From JASFTV01 sp050050615 (GTDB lineage Bacteria; Desulfobacterota; DSM-4660; Desulfatiglandales; HGW-15), in NCBI GenBank assembly GCA_050050615.1, contig JASFTV010000103.1:1-10409 (forward strand): a stretch of 10,409 nt of DNA. Direction: 5' to 3'. The notes under the pieces are model-generated. The model was not told where the DNA came from. It did no database searches and worked only from the letters and a program-made list of their open reading frames with translations. The translations under genes were made by a program, and so were the position numbers. Of the stretch, positions 1 through 6,030 are shown piece after piece. Numbering within the stretch: position 1 is the first letter of the stretch; every line of letters begins with the position of its first letter.

Positions 1-693
1 AGCGCCGGTTCTTTTCAGGATGACGTTAAGCGTTCTATCAACGCCGATCATCTTACCCAAAAACAGGGTTTTTTCCTTCTCAGATGGCTTCCATCCTTCA
101 ATCTCGTCACATTCAACAAAAACGACGCGGTTTGCTCTTAGCTCTCGCATTATATCGCCCAAAACACACGGGTTCTGACCCGCATCAATGATCTTCAAGC
201 CCAAGTCTTTTGTTTTTTCACAAAGTGTTTCTTTCAATTGCTCGGTGGCAAACTTGGCCAAGACAGAGATCGGATAGCCTCTAGCGGCCAGATAGATCGG
301 GATGTATTCAATACCACCATAGTGTCCCGTAACAAAAAGAACTCCCCTGCCCTCTTTTAGGGCCCCATCCACTTTATCCAGGCCGTGTGGTGCGATACAC
401 TCTTCCATAAAGCGCTTTATTCCATGGATATCCTCATACGCATTAAAAAGTTTTTCATAATAGTGGGCAAATATTCCCCGGAAAACATCCTTCTTGAGAA
501 CATCCAAGTTTGACTTTTCCTTCCAATGCGCAAACACTGTTTCCAGAGATCCTTCGATCCTCCGCTTCTCCTCTTGTTTCAGGAAAAAGTACAACTTTCC
601 GAGCACCATGATGTAATAAAGCGCAATTTTCCAGCCCAACGTCCGATAGATAAAAAGATTGGGCTTCATTTGCAAAAAGGCACTCAATTTCAT
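1..693 (-). CDS. LpxL/HtrB-like lysophospholipid (lipid A) acyltransferase, N-terminal 231 residues, cut by window edge
   Basis: The gene reads leftwards off the window, so the C-terminal part is missing; the family is usually about 290-310 residues. The visible part has a hydrophobic, aromatic-rich N-terminus (about residues 12-38) typical of the membrane-proximal helix of LPLAT-superfamily enzymes. It is followed by the catalytic HX4[D/E] motif in GHYGGIE, with His124 and Glu129. Further on are LAARGYPISVLAK, DAGQNP and the stretch FVECDE, at the places where LpxL-type enzymes carry their conserved acceptor-binding blocks. Family knowledge: these inner-membrane enzymes transfer a fatty acyl chain to a lipid A precursor or related lipid. 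The exact acceptor here is unknown. The ATG at 693 is the first Met after an in-frame TGA at 703-705; its own ribosome binding site is poor (a G-rich run ending GGTGAG). The true start may be the well-primed ATG at 795, with the TGA interrupting the gene. Identity as an acyltransferase is secure, but the start is not. Confidence 0.85.
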   Translation of the reverse strand, partial: MKLSAFLQMKPNLFIYRTLGWKIALYYIMVLGKLYFFLKQEEKRRIEGSLETVFAHWKEKSNLDVLKKDVFRGIFAHYYEKLFNAYEDIHGIKRFMEECIAPHGLDKVDGALKEGRGVLFVTGHYGGIEYIPIYLAARGYPISVLAKFATEQLKETLCEKTKDLGLKIIDAGQNPCVLGDIMRELRANRVVFVECDEIEGWKPSEKEKTLFLGKMIGVDRTLNVILKRTGA

Positions 694-702
694 GAGCTCA
701 AC

Positions 703-795
703 TCACCCCCCCGACCAGTCTTCCTTACTCCCCAAGAAGACGGCTGATTTATTTACGATAGCCCCCCGCTCTAGATTTCTACTCTCAATAGACAT
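703..795 (-). CDS. 30-codon upstream ORF in frame with the acyltransferase; probable severed N-terminus
   Basis: ATG at 795 is preceded by AAGGAG with a 5-base spacer, the best ribosome binding site in this part of the window. The frame runs 30 codons (MSIESRNLERG...EDWSGG) and ends at TGA 703-705, directly after a run of seven G. The same frame continues without further stops through VEL into Met at 693 and the acyltransferase body. Many LpxL-like proteins carry a short N-terminal segment with a W..GG-type stretch before the hydrophobic helix, which favours this being the natural N-terminus cut by a nonsense change. CGA to TGA would suffice. Alternatives are a translated leader peptide coupled to the acyltransferase start, or a sequencing error. 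I do not recognise the peptide by itself. Confidence 0.45.
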   Translation of the reverse strand: MSIESRNLERGAIVNKSAVFLGSKEDWSGG

Positions 796-800
796 ACCAA

Positions 801-806
801 CTCCTT
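801..806 (-). promoter_or_regulatory. Ribosome binding site for the ATG at 795
   Basis: Read on the minus strand this is AAGGAG, 5 bases upstream of ATG 795. It argues that translation of the acyltransferase locus normally begins at 795, not at 693, where no comparable site exists. Confidence 0.6.
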
Positions 807-987
807 CACAGTGTGGTTATTTTTCGCAAGAAAGTGAACCTTTCGTCATTTTCGTCATTGATGCTTCACGTTCTTTCCTGGACACCCCGTATATAGTGTC
901 TGTAGCACTCACCGTACTAAATGGGGGGTTCCCTCTAACACCCTGATTTTAGTGGAACTTACGTCCGATGAGAGTCCTCGCAAAAAA

Positions 988-1026
988 TGCACAAAATAAT
1001 GTGCACCTCCGCACACCATCCTGTGC
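988..1026. promoter_or_regulatory. Two tandem operator/enhancer-like inverted repeats, TGCACA-N6-TGTGCA type
   Basis: Site 1 (988-1005) is a perfect dyad, TGCACA-N6-TGTGCA. Site 2 (1011-1026) is GCACA-N6-TGTGC and is followed by A, so it differs from site 1 only at the outermost left base. Both have the same 6-base spacer, and their centres are 22 bases apart, close to two helical turns. This is the arrangement expected of a cooperatively bound dimeric regulator. The half-sites resemble the NtrC consensus (TGCAC-N7-GTGCA), with one extra base in the spacer. The position, about 210-250 bases upstream of an NtrC-family gene, suits an enhancer or autoregulatory site. The binding protein is inferred, not shown. 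Confidence 0.55.
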
Positions 1027-1138
1027 AGTACGCCATAAGTTACGGGAATATGTATACAACCGGGCTATGTAGACGCTACTATTTTACATGAGGAAAAAGG
1101 AAAAGAAAAGAAATTTCTGAAAGTTAGTTTTTTATATC

Positions 1139-1168
1139 TTTACAAAATAATTCAGCTTTATGTAGAAT
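1139..1168 (+). promoter_or_regulatory. Sigma-70-type promoter for the NtrC-family regulator
   Basis: TTTACA at 1139-1144 and TAGAAT at 1163-1168 are separated by 18 bases. Each matches its consensus hexamer at 5 of 6 positions. The surroundings are strongly AT-rich. Transcription would start near 1175, giving a leader of about 60 bases that includes the hairpin at 1188-1208. No sigma-54 (GG-N10-GC) promoter was seen on this strand. Confidence 0.5.
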
Positions 1169-1187
1169 ATGTTAAATTTAACGGGCT

Positions 1188-1208
1188 TGGAGCCAAAAAA
1201 GGGCTCCA
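1188..1208 (+). repeat. Hairpin in the 5' leader of the regulator gene
   Basis: TGGAGCC (1188-1194) and GGCTCCA (1202-1208) form a perfect 7-base-pair stem with loop AAAAAAG. It lies about 10 bases before the Shine-Dalgarno sequence AAGGAG (1218-1223). It is not followed by a T-run, so it is more likely an RNA structure affecting translation or stability, or an operator, than a terminator. Confidence 0.45.
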
Positions 1209-1234
1209 TAAGAGCACAAGGAGCGACATAAAGC

Positions 1235-2581
1235 ATGGAAAACCGGGCTACGATTCTCGTTGTTGATGACGAATATGGAATACGCCAGTCATTTAACATG
1301 GTCCTCAAAGATTTTTACCATGTCCTTCTTGCTAAGACGGGACAGGAGGCGGTCGATATTCTGACAAAAAATACGGTCGATTTGATTCTGTTGGACATTC
1401 TCTTGCCCGACATGAACGGCCTCGATCTCCTTGAGAAGCTTAAAGCTGTAGATCCCAGTCCGGAAATCATCATGGTAACTGCCGTCAAGGAGATTCAAAC
1501 GGCGGTAAAAGCAATAAAATTAGGTGCTTACGAGTACATCATCAAGCCCTTCTTGGTGGAGGATGTGATCAATATCATCAATCGCGCCCTGGAGAAACGC
1601 AGTTTGCTGAAAGAGGTCACTTACCTCAGGAATGAGCTCCAAAGATTTCACCCTTTTGAAGCGATCGTGGGCGAAGATGAAAAGATGAAAAATATTTTTG
1701 AGCTTATATCAACGATTGCTGAAAGCGACGGTGCTGCCCTTATTCAGGGAGAAAGCGGTACAGGCAAAGAACTGGTTGCGAGAGCGATACACAACCTGAG
1801 TCCCCGCAAAGACCTACCTTTTGTGGTCATTTCCTGTGCAGCGATTCCGTCCACACTCATGGAGAGCGAAATCTTCGGTTATCATAAAGGCGCTTTTACG
1901 GGCGCAACACGCACGACCATCGGCAAACTTGAGATCGCCAATAAAGGGACTGTTTTTTTGGATGATATTGATACGCTGGATGTGAGCATGCAGGCCAAGC
2001 TCCTTAGGGTGATCCAGGAAAAGGAATTTGAAAGGCTTGGTACAACCAAAGTCATCAAGATTGACGTTCGGTTTGTAGCCGCTTCCAACAAGGACCTCAA
2101 TGAGTTGATGCAGAATGGGGAGTTCCGAGAAGATCTCTTTTATCGCCTGAATGTTTTCCCCATTGAGCTGCCTCCATTGAGAGAGAGGAAAAAGGATACG
2201 CCTTTGCTCATAGATCACTTCTTGGAGCTCAACGCTAAGCGGACCGGCAAACCGCCAAAAAGATTTTCGAAAAAAGCGATGAAAGCCTTAATCGATTATG
2301 ATTGGCCGGGTAACGTTCGAGAGCTTCAAAACCTGGTGGAGAGATCCTTTACCATAACCAAGGAAGCTGTCATTCACCTTAGAGATATCGCGACTTTCAA
2401 TATCGGCAAGGAGAGAATCAAGGACATGACGCTCAAGGAGGCAGTTACCCTATTTGAGCAGCAGTACATTAATGAAGTTCTTGAAAGCGTTGAGGGAAAC
2501 AAGAAGAAAGCAGCTTCGATTCTAGGTATTCACCGTAACACCCTTCTGGCTAAAACGAGCGGCCCTGCTCTGAAGAAGTGA
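1235..2581 (+). CDS. NtrC-family sigma-54-dependent response regulator
   Basis: The protein has 448 residues and the three classic domains. The receiver (about 5-120) shows the acidic pair Asp11/Asp12, phospho-acceptor Asp54 (LLDILLPDMNG), Thr82 and Lys104 (IKPF). The AAA+ sigma-54 interaction domain (about 143-370) has Walker A GESGTGKE (172-179), the sigma-54-contact loop GAFTGA (219-224), Walker B VFLDDID (240-246), arginine-finger region FREDLFYRLNV (Arg298, Arg304) and WPGNVREL (357-364). A Fis-type helix-turn-helix (about 414-440) contains NKKKAASILGIHRNTL. Family role: phosphorylation by a histidine kinase triggers ATP-driven opening of sigma-54 promoters from distant enhancers. No kinase is encoded here, and the targets are unknown. 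The start is supported by AAGGAG 11 bases upstream. Two oddities: the usual Walker B Glu is Asp244, and the last eight residues (TSGPALKK) do not resemble the family's normal end. The intact GAFTGA loop argues for true sigma-54 activation. Confidence 0.95.
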   Translation: MENRATILVVDDEYGIRQSFNMVLKDFYHVLLAKTGQEAVDILTKNTVDLILLDILLPDMNGLDLLEKLKAVDPSPEIIMVTAVKEIQTAVKAIKLGAYEYIIKPFLVEDVINIINRALEKRSLLKEVTYLRNELQRFHPFEAIVGEDEKMKNIFELISTIAESDGAALIQGESGTGKELVARAIHNLSPRKDLPFVVISCAAIPSTLMESEIFGYHKGAFTGATRTTIGKLEIANKGTVFLDDIDTLDVSMQAKLLRVIQEKEFERLGTTKVIKIDVRFVAASNKDLNELMQNGEFREDLFYRLNVFPIELPPLRERKKDTPLLIDHFLELNAKRTGKPPKRFSKKAMKALIDYDWPGNVRELQNLVERSFTITKEAVIHLRDIATFNIGKERIKDMTLKEAVTLFEQQYINEVLESVEGNKKKAASILGIHRNTLLAKTSGPALKK

Positions 2582-2590
2582 AGAATCAAA

Positions 2591-2683
2591 GGCCCAAGGC
2601 TCAAGGCGTACGGCTCCGGGTAAGATCGAAATGAATGTTTCATCTCTCTTACCTTGCGCCCCGTGTGCCACGCACCTTGGGCC
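2591..2683. repeat. 93-base imperfect palindrome between convergent genes; possible bidirectional terminator or REP-like element
   Basis: The outer arms GGCCCAAGG (2591-2599) and CCTTGGGCC (2675-2683) are a perfect 9-base inverted repeat. The inner arms GGTAAGA (2619-2625) and TCTTACC (2647-2653) are a perfect 7-base repeat, and the middle segments pair partially. It lies just after the stop of the regulator and before the end of the convergent cupin gene, where a shared transcription stop would be expected. There is no T-run. The structure therefore resembles a mobile palindromic intergenic repeat as much as a terminator. Confidence 0.55.
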
Positions 2684-2767
2684 GTTTGCGTACAGCGCAA
2701 CGACTTGCCCTCTTCAATCGGCTGCGCTGTCTCGCATAGCAAAAACCCAGGGGGAGGATGACTGCAA

Positions 2768-2784
2768 TCCCGCGAGATGCGGGA
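2768..2784. repeat. Small perfect inverted repeat downstream of the cupin gene
   Basis: TCCCGC and GCGGGA flank a 5-base loop (GAGAT), 25 bases beyond the cupin stop codon. A weaker stem, TTGCG/CGCAA, lies at 2686-2700. Neither has the U-rich tail of an intrinsic terminator on the cupin strand. With the large palindrome at 2591-2683 they account for most of the 228 bases between the two convergent genes, in which I see no gene. Confidence 0.4.
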
Positions 2785-2809
2785 CAGATGGGCATTTTTA
2801 AGCACCCTG

Positions 2810-3133
2810 CTAATGATACGCCTTCCTGGCGGGAGAGAAAACCTCAATGATTTCAGCAGGAGCTTCTCCACATTGACCGCTGTGCACAACGTCGGGAAGA
2901 ACATGATAAGCCTCTCCCTCGTTGACGATCCTCTTCTCTTTATCAACGACCAACTCGATGGAACCTTTGAGGACCGTGCCCATTTGCTCGTGCGGGTGAG
3001 CGTGTTCGGGTATTTCAGCACCGGGCTCCAAAAAAAAGAAAACCATGGTCATTTTATTCCCCGGTATGACACGCATTTCAACCCCTTGGACAGGTTTTTT
3101 TGCCTCCATGTCCTTTATAACGAAATGCCTCAT
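2810..3133 (-). CDS. Small single-domain cupin protein
   Basis: The 107-residue protein is a single beta-barrel cupin. Cupin motif 1 spans about residues 38-57 (GAEIPEHAHPHEQ...G), giving metal ligands His44 and His46 with the EQ pair at 49-50. Motif 2 spans about residues 73-86 (GEAYHVLPDVVHSG), giving His84. These are the residues that normally bind a divalent metal. The family includes dioxygenases, isomerases and sensors, and the sequence alone does not fix the reaction. ATG 3133 is preceded by AAAGGGG about 7 bases upstream. The gene is the last of the transporter cluster, 64 bases after the ridA pseudogene. Its likely role is therefore in metabolism of the imported substrate, but this is inference. 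Confidence 0.85.
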   Translation of the reverse strand: MRHFVIKDMEAKKPVQGVEMRVIPGNKMTMVFFFLEPGAEIPEHAHPHEQMGTVLKGSIELVVDKEKRIVNEGEAYHVLPDVVHSGQCGEAPAEIIEVFSPARKAYH

Positions 3134-3197
3134 GCGTTATCCCCTTTCCGAACCAAAAAACGCTGATAATCCTTTAGGCTGAAGCGTTAAGGTGAGA

Positions 3198-3577
3198 TCA
3201 GATGTAGGCAATGGCATCAATCTCCACGCGGGTGCTAAAGGGAAGCTTGCCGGCTTGAATGCATGTCCTTGCAGGCATTCTGCCCTTGAAATAACTCTTG
3301 TAAACTTCATTGAAGCGACCGTACTCTTCCATATCCAACAAGTGGTCACCTTCAGAAGTTTTTCCATGGATGAACCTGCCTCTTCCAGAATAATGCGCAG
3401 GTTCTCAAGGGCCAGTTCCGCCTCCTCTTCAGTGGTCCCCAAGGAGATTTGATTGGTCCGCGGGTTGACCGAGCCCTATCCCGAGAGATAGATCAGGTCG
3501 TTATGGATGATCGCCTGAGAATAAGGTCCTCCGGTGATCGCTGCTTTTTCCGTCTGAAAAACCTTGCTTTCTCCCAT
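3198..3577 (-). pseudogene. ridA: RidA/YjgF family imine deaminase, broken by in-frame TAG and a frameshift
   Basis: Read in two frames, the segment gives an almost complete RidA protein. ATG 3577 (GGAG 7 bases upstream) starts 33 residues containing GGPYSQAI and LIYLSG. The next codon is TAG (3476-3478), where the family nearly always has Gln, so a CAG to TAG change explains it. Translation then resumes as GSVNPRTNQ and TTEEEAELALENLRIILEEAGSS. Near 3336-3343 the frame is lost by one base (net) and continues as LDMEEYGRFNEVY, MPARTCIQAGKLP with the substrate-carboxylate-binding Arg, and VEIDAIAYI, ending at TGA 3198. The total of 380 bases is one short of the 381 needed for a normal 126-residue protein. 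Family role: RidA hydrolyses reactive enamine/imine intermediates from amino-acid catabolism. Two independent lesions point to a pseudogene, although sequencing error cannot be excluded. Confidence 0.88.
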
Positions 3578-3625
3578 GAATGCGCTCCGTTCAAAGATGA
3601 AGGACGGATCCGACACTCTATGCTG

Positions 3626-4321
3626 TTAGATACCGCATATCTTTCGGACTTCTTCATCCTCGGTCAGCTCTTTAACTGTTCCCTGGTAACAGATCCGCCC
3701 GTTGTCGATGATATAGCCGTAGTCGCTCATCCCTAAGGTGAATTTCACATTCTGTTCAGCCAATAGGACCGTGAGGCCAAATTCTTTGAGCCGGGTAATG
3801 GTCTCCCCTAAAGCTCGGACCAAGACAGGCGCCAGACCCTCTGTGGGCTCGTCCAAAAGCAGAAACGCCGGGTTTCCCATCAGAGCCCTTCCTATAGCTA
3901 ACATCTTCTGCTCCCCACCGCTGAGCGTGCCCCCCTTACGGGAGTCAAACCCTCTTAGGCGAGGAAAAAGCTCATAGACCGTATCCTTGTTCCATTCTTC
4001 CCTTCCTTCACTTTTCCTTTCCGCGATCTCCAGATTCTCCCCCACGGTTAGATCAGCGAAAATCCTCCTGTCGTCGGGGACATAGCCGATCCCTTTTCGT
4101 ACGAGAATGTAAGGTTCTTTGCCGGTAATATCCTCTTCCTTGAACCGGATTTGGCCTTGTTTGGGTGGCTTGAGCCCCAGTATGCTTTTCAGAGTGGTCG
4201 TTTTCCCTGCCCCGTTTCGCCCCAGAAGACAGACAACCTGTCCAGGATCGACTCTGAGGGAAACCCCGAACAAGATATGACTCAGACCATAAAAGGTGTG
4301 GATTTCCTGGACTTCAAGCAT
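3626..4321 (-). CDS. livF: LIV-type ABC transporter ATP-binding protein LivF
   Basis: The 231-residue ATPase shows Walker A GRNGAGKT (34-41), the LivF-type VPDDRRIFADLTVGENL stretch (81-97), signature LSGGEQK (133-139) and Walker B FLLLDEPT (153-160). It has AEQN at 188-191, where LivF proteins have Gln instead of the switch His. Together these identify the LivF branch and not LivG. It powers uptake of branched-chain amino acids or related substrates with LivG, LivH and LivM at the inner membrane. I chose ATG 4321 over the longer frame from 4354: it makes the protein begin MLEVQEIH as usual for the family, has GGAGG 5 bases upstream, and overlaps the livG stop by 8 bases, which suggests translational coupling. 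Confidence 0.93.
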   Translation of the reverse strand: MLEVQEIHTFYGLSHILFGVSLRVDPGQVVCLLGRNGAGKTTTLKSILGLKPPKQGQIRFKEEDITGKEPYILVRKGIGYVPDDRRIFADLTVGENLEIAERKSEGREEWNKDTVYELFPRLRGFDSRKGGTLSGGEQKMLAIGRALMGNPAFLLLDEPTEGLAPVLVRALGETITRLKEFGLTVLLAEQNVKFTLGMSDYGYIIDNGRICYQGTVKELTEDEEVRKICGI

Positions 4322-5054
4322 CCTCTCCTCCGAGGTAGGCTTCCTGCACCTCACTGTTGCTTTTTACCTCTTCAGGTTTTCCCTGAACAATGGTTCTTCC
4401 GTGATGCATGACCATGATACTCTGCGCGATGTTGAAAACCACGTCCATGTCGTGCTCGCAGAACAGGATGGTCAATCTTCGGGTCTCGGCAAGCCGCTTG
4501 ATGAGAGCCATAGTCGCCGTGGTCTCCTCCGGGGACATGCCGGCTGTTGGTTCGTCAAGAATGAGCATCTCAGGTTCATTGCCAAGAGCGACGGCTATTT
4601 CCAATATCCTCTGGTCACCATGAGAGAGCGAGCCAGCAATATTTTCAGCCTTATCCAAAAGACCAACACTTTCCAAAATGCTGTTCGTCTCCTCAACAGA
4701 TATGCTAGAGGCAGGATGAAAAAGCGTATTGCTCCTTCCCTGCTGGGAGAGAACGGAGACCTGAACATTTCTGAATACAGTGAGCCGGTGAAAGATGTTT
4801 GCAATCTGGAAGGACCGGGCGATACCTTTTCTGCAAATCTGATACGTGTGCAATTTCGAGATATCCTCTTCATTGAATATGACCCTGCCTCCGTCCGGTT
4901 TTAGCTGCCCGGTGATCAGATTAAAAAGGGTGGTCTTTCCTGCGCCGTTGGGTCCGATCACTGCGACCAGCTCGCCCTTTCCCACGGAGAGGTCAGCGCC
5001 GTTCACCGCCAGGAAGTCGTCAAACGATTTACATATGTTCTCCACTCTCAGCAT
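4314..5054 (-). CDS. livG: LIV-type ABC transporter ATP-binding protein LivG
   Basis: The 246-residue ATPase has Walker A GPNGAGKT (34-41), Q-loop Gln83 in ARSFQIANIF, signature LSHGDQR (143-149; the common form is LSYGQQR), Walker B MLILDEPT (163-170) and switch His201 (CEHDMDVVF). The insertion between Q-loop and signature and the C-terminal VQEAYLGG are typical of LivG. Its ATG follows the livM stop codon directly with no spacing, and its end overlaps livF, so it is translated as part of one operon. It pairs with LivF as the ATPase heterodimer of the transporter. Confidence 0.94.
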   Translation of the reverse strand: MLRVENICKSFDDFLAVNGADLSVGKGELVAVIGPNGAGKTTLFNLITGQLKPDGGRVIFNEEDISKLHTYQICRKGIARSFQIANIFHRLTVFRNVQVSVLSQQGRSNTLFHPASSISVEETNSILESVGLLDKAENIAGSLSHGDQRILEIAVALGNEPEMLILDEPTAGMSPEETTATMALIKRLAETRRLTILFCEHDMDVVFNIAQSIMVMHHGRTIVQGKPEEVKSNSEVQEAYLGGEDA

Positions 5055-6017
5055 TTATTCGTAGCCCTTTTCAACCGCCTCTTTAGGTTGAGCACCAATT
5101 TTTTCAGTAATAAAGCCCATCACCCCTTCGGGGAGAAAGAATATCAGCAAGATCAAGATAATTCCAAGAATCAAGGTCCAGTACTCCGTATAGATGCCAA
5201 CAAAAGTTCGCAGAGAGACGGTGATCGCAGCCCCCAAAATCGGCCCGGCAAAGGTAAACCATCCTCCCAGAAGGCACATAATGAAGATCTCCAGTGATAA
5301 AACCCAAAACATAAGATCTGGAAAAACAGAACGTTCCAGCACCACGAAGAGTACCCCTGCAACGCCGGCAAAGAAAGTGGCAATGACAATGGCAATGAGC
5401 TGATGGCGCCTCACATTGATACCCACCGCTTCGCACCTTTCCGGATTGTCGCGAATGGCCTCGAGTGTGGTGCCGAATGGGGATCTCAAAATCAGGTAAA
5501 GCACCATAAGACAGATGGTGAGTAAAATCAGAATAAAGTAATAGGCGGCTGTTGAGGAAGACAAAAACTCAGGCAAGGAAACGCCGTGAATACCGTCATC
5601 CCCGCCCGTCAGGCTGTACCAGCGGAACACGATGGCCCAGACGAGCGAGCCCAGAGAGATTTGGAGCATGCCGAAGTAGAGTCTCGTCAGCCTGACGCAA
5701 AACCACCCGATCAGGAGTCCTGCCGCTGCCGAAGCAATCGGTCCGGCCACAAACCCAACCCATATGGGCAAGGAGGTCTTGGTCGCTATCAAAGCGAAAG
5801 TATAGGCCCCTACCCCATAGAACGCTGCATGATGAAATTGAAACAGCCCGCCATGTCCCACAACCAGGTTCAAGCTCATGGCCAAAAGGGAAGTCACGAA
5901 GATGACGGTCAGAATATAGGTATAGAAACGAGGGATAACCGGCGGCAGGAATAGAAGAATAATAAAGACAACGGCATAAGGCCAAAATAATCTCAGGTTG
6001 GAAGCGCTTTTCAACAA
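5055..6017 (-). CDS. livM: LIV-type ABC transporter permease LivM
   Basis: The 320-residue protein is strongly hydrophobic, with about eight to ten membrane segments. Family motifs are SLNLVVGHGGLFQFHHAAFYGVGAY (about 48-72), the LRSPFGTTLEAIRDNPERCEAVGIN coupling region (about 177-201), which contacts the ATPases, and LLGGWFTFAGPILGA (about 250-264). The start is TTG at 6017, supported by AAGAGG 6 bases upstream; that site overlaps the end of livH and no in-frame ATG lies nearby. A second TTG follows at 6014. Only 13 bases separate livH from livM. With LivH it forms the membrane channel. Confidence 0.93.
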   Translation of the reverse strand: MLKSASNLRLFWPYAVVFIILLFLPPVIPRFYTYILTVIFVTSLLAMSLNLVVGHGGLFQFHHAAFYGVGAYTFALIATKTSLPIWVGFVAGPIASAAAGLLIGWFCVRLTRLYFGMLQISLGSLVWAIVFRWYSLTGGDDGIHGVSLPEFLSSSTAAYYFILILLTICLMVLYLILRSPFGTTLEAIRDNPERCEAVGINVRRHQLIAIVIATFFAGVAGVLFVVLERSVFPDLMFWVLSLEIFIMCLLGGWFTFAGPILGAAITVSLRTFVGIYTEYWTLILGIILILLIFFLPEGVMGFITEKIGAQPKEAVEKGYE

Positions 6018-6023
6018 TGTCAG

Positions 6024-6029
6024 CCTCTT
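6024..6029 (-). promoter_or_regulatory. Ribosome binding site fixing the TTG start of livM
   Basis: On the minus strand this reads AAGAGG, 6 bases before TTG 6017 and immediately after the livH stop codon. It supports a rare TTG initiation and close coupling of livH and livM. Confidence 0.6.
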
Positions 6030-6030
6030 T

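Larger units (their letters stand above)
796..1234. other. Divergent intergenic region between acyltransferase and NtrC-type regulator
   Basis: These 439 bases hold no convincing gene on either strand. They are AT-rich towards the regulator. Besides the entries listed separately, they contain a 9-base tandem duplication TTTCGTCAT at 841-849 and 850-858, a GACAC/GTGTC inverted repeat at 881-885 and 896-900 around an AT-rich core (TATATA), and an 8-base palindrome TGTATACA at 1051-1058. No clear promoter for the acyltransferase could be fixed. The TATATA core on the minus strand is the best -10-like candidate, but it has no good -35. Confidence 0.5.

Noticed and set aside
826..840. Possible sigma-54 (-24/-12) promoter for the acyltransferase, GG...TTGC on the minus strand
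   Set aside because: The GG to GC spacing is 11 bases, whereas sigma-54 promoters require 10, and the -24 element is otherwise poor.
526..946. Plus-strand frames of 73 and 95 codons over the acyltransferase start region
   Set aside because: The first lies antisense to a clear acyltransferase; the second extends into non-coding spacer with no ribosome binding site or recognisable motif.
2530..3021. 163-codon minus-strand frame across the convergent junction
   Set aside because: It overlaps the cupin gene and the end of the regulator, its composition is arbitrary, and it runs through the palindrome at 2591-2683.
3476..3478. TAG in ridA as a pyrrolysine or read-through codon
   Set aside because: The site is a conserved Gln in the family and a second, frameshift lesion lies downstream, so decay or sequencing error explains both.
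4322..4354. Longer livF start at 4354
   Set aside because: It adds 11 residues unlike LivF N-termini and lies inside livG; ATG 4321 has a good GGAGG and the usual coupled overlap.
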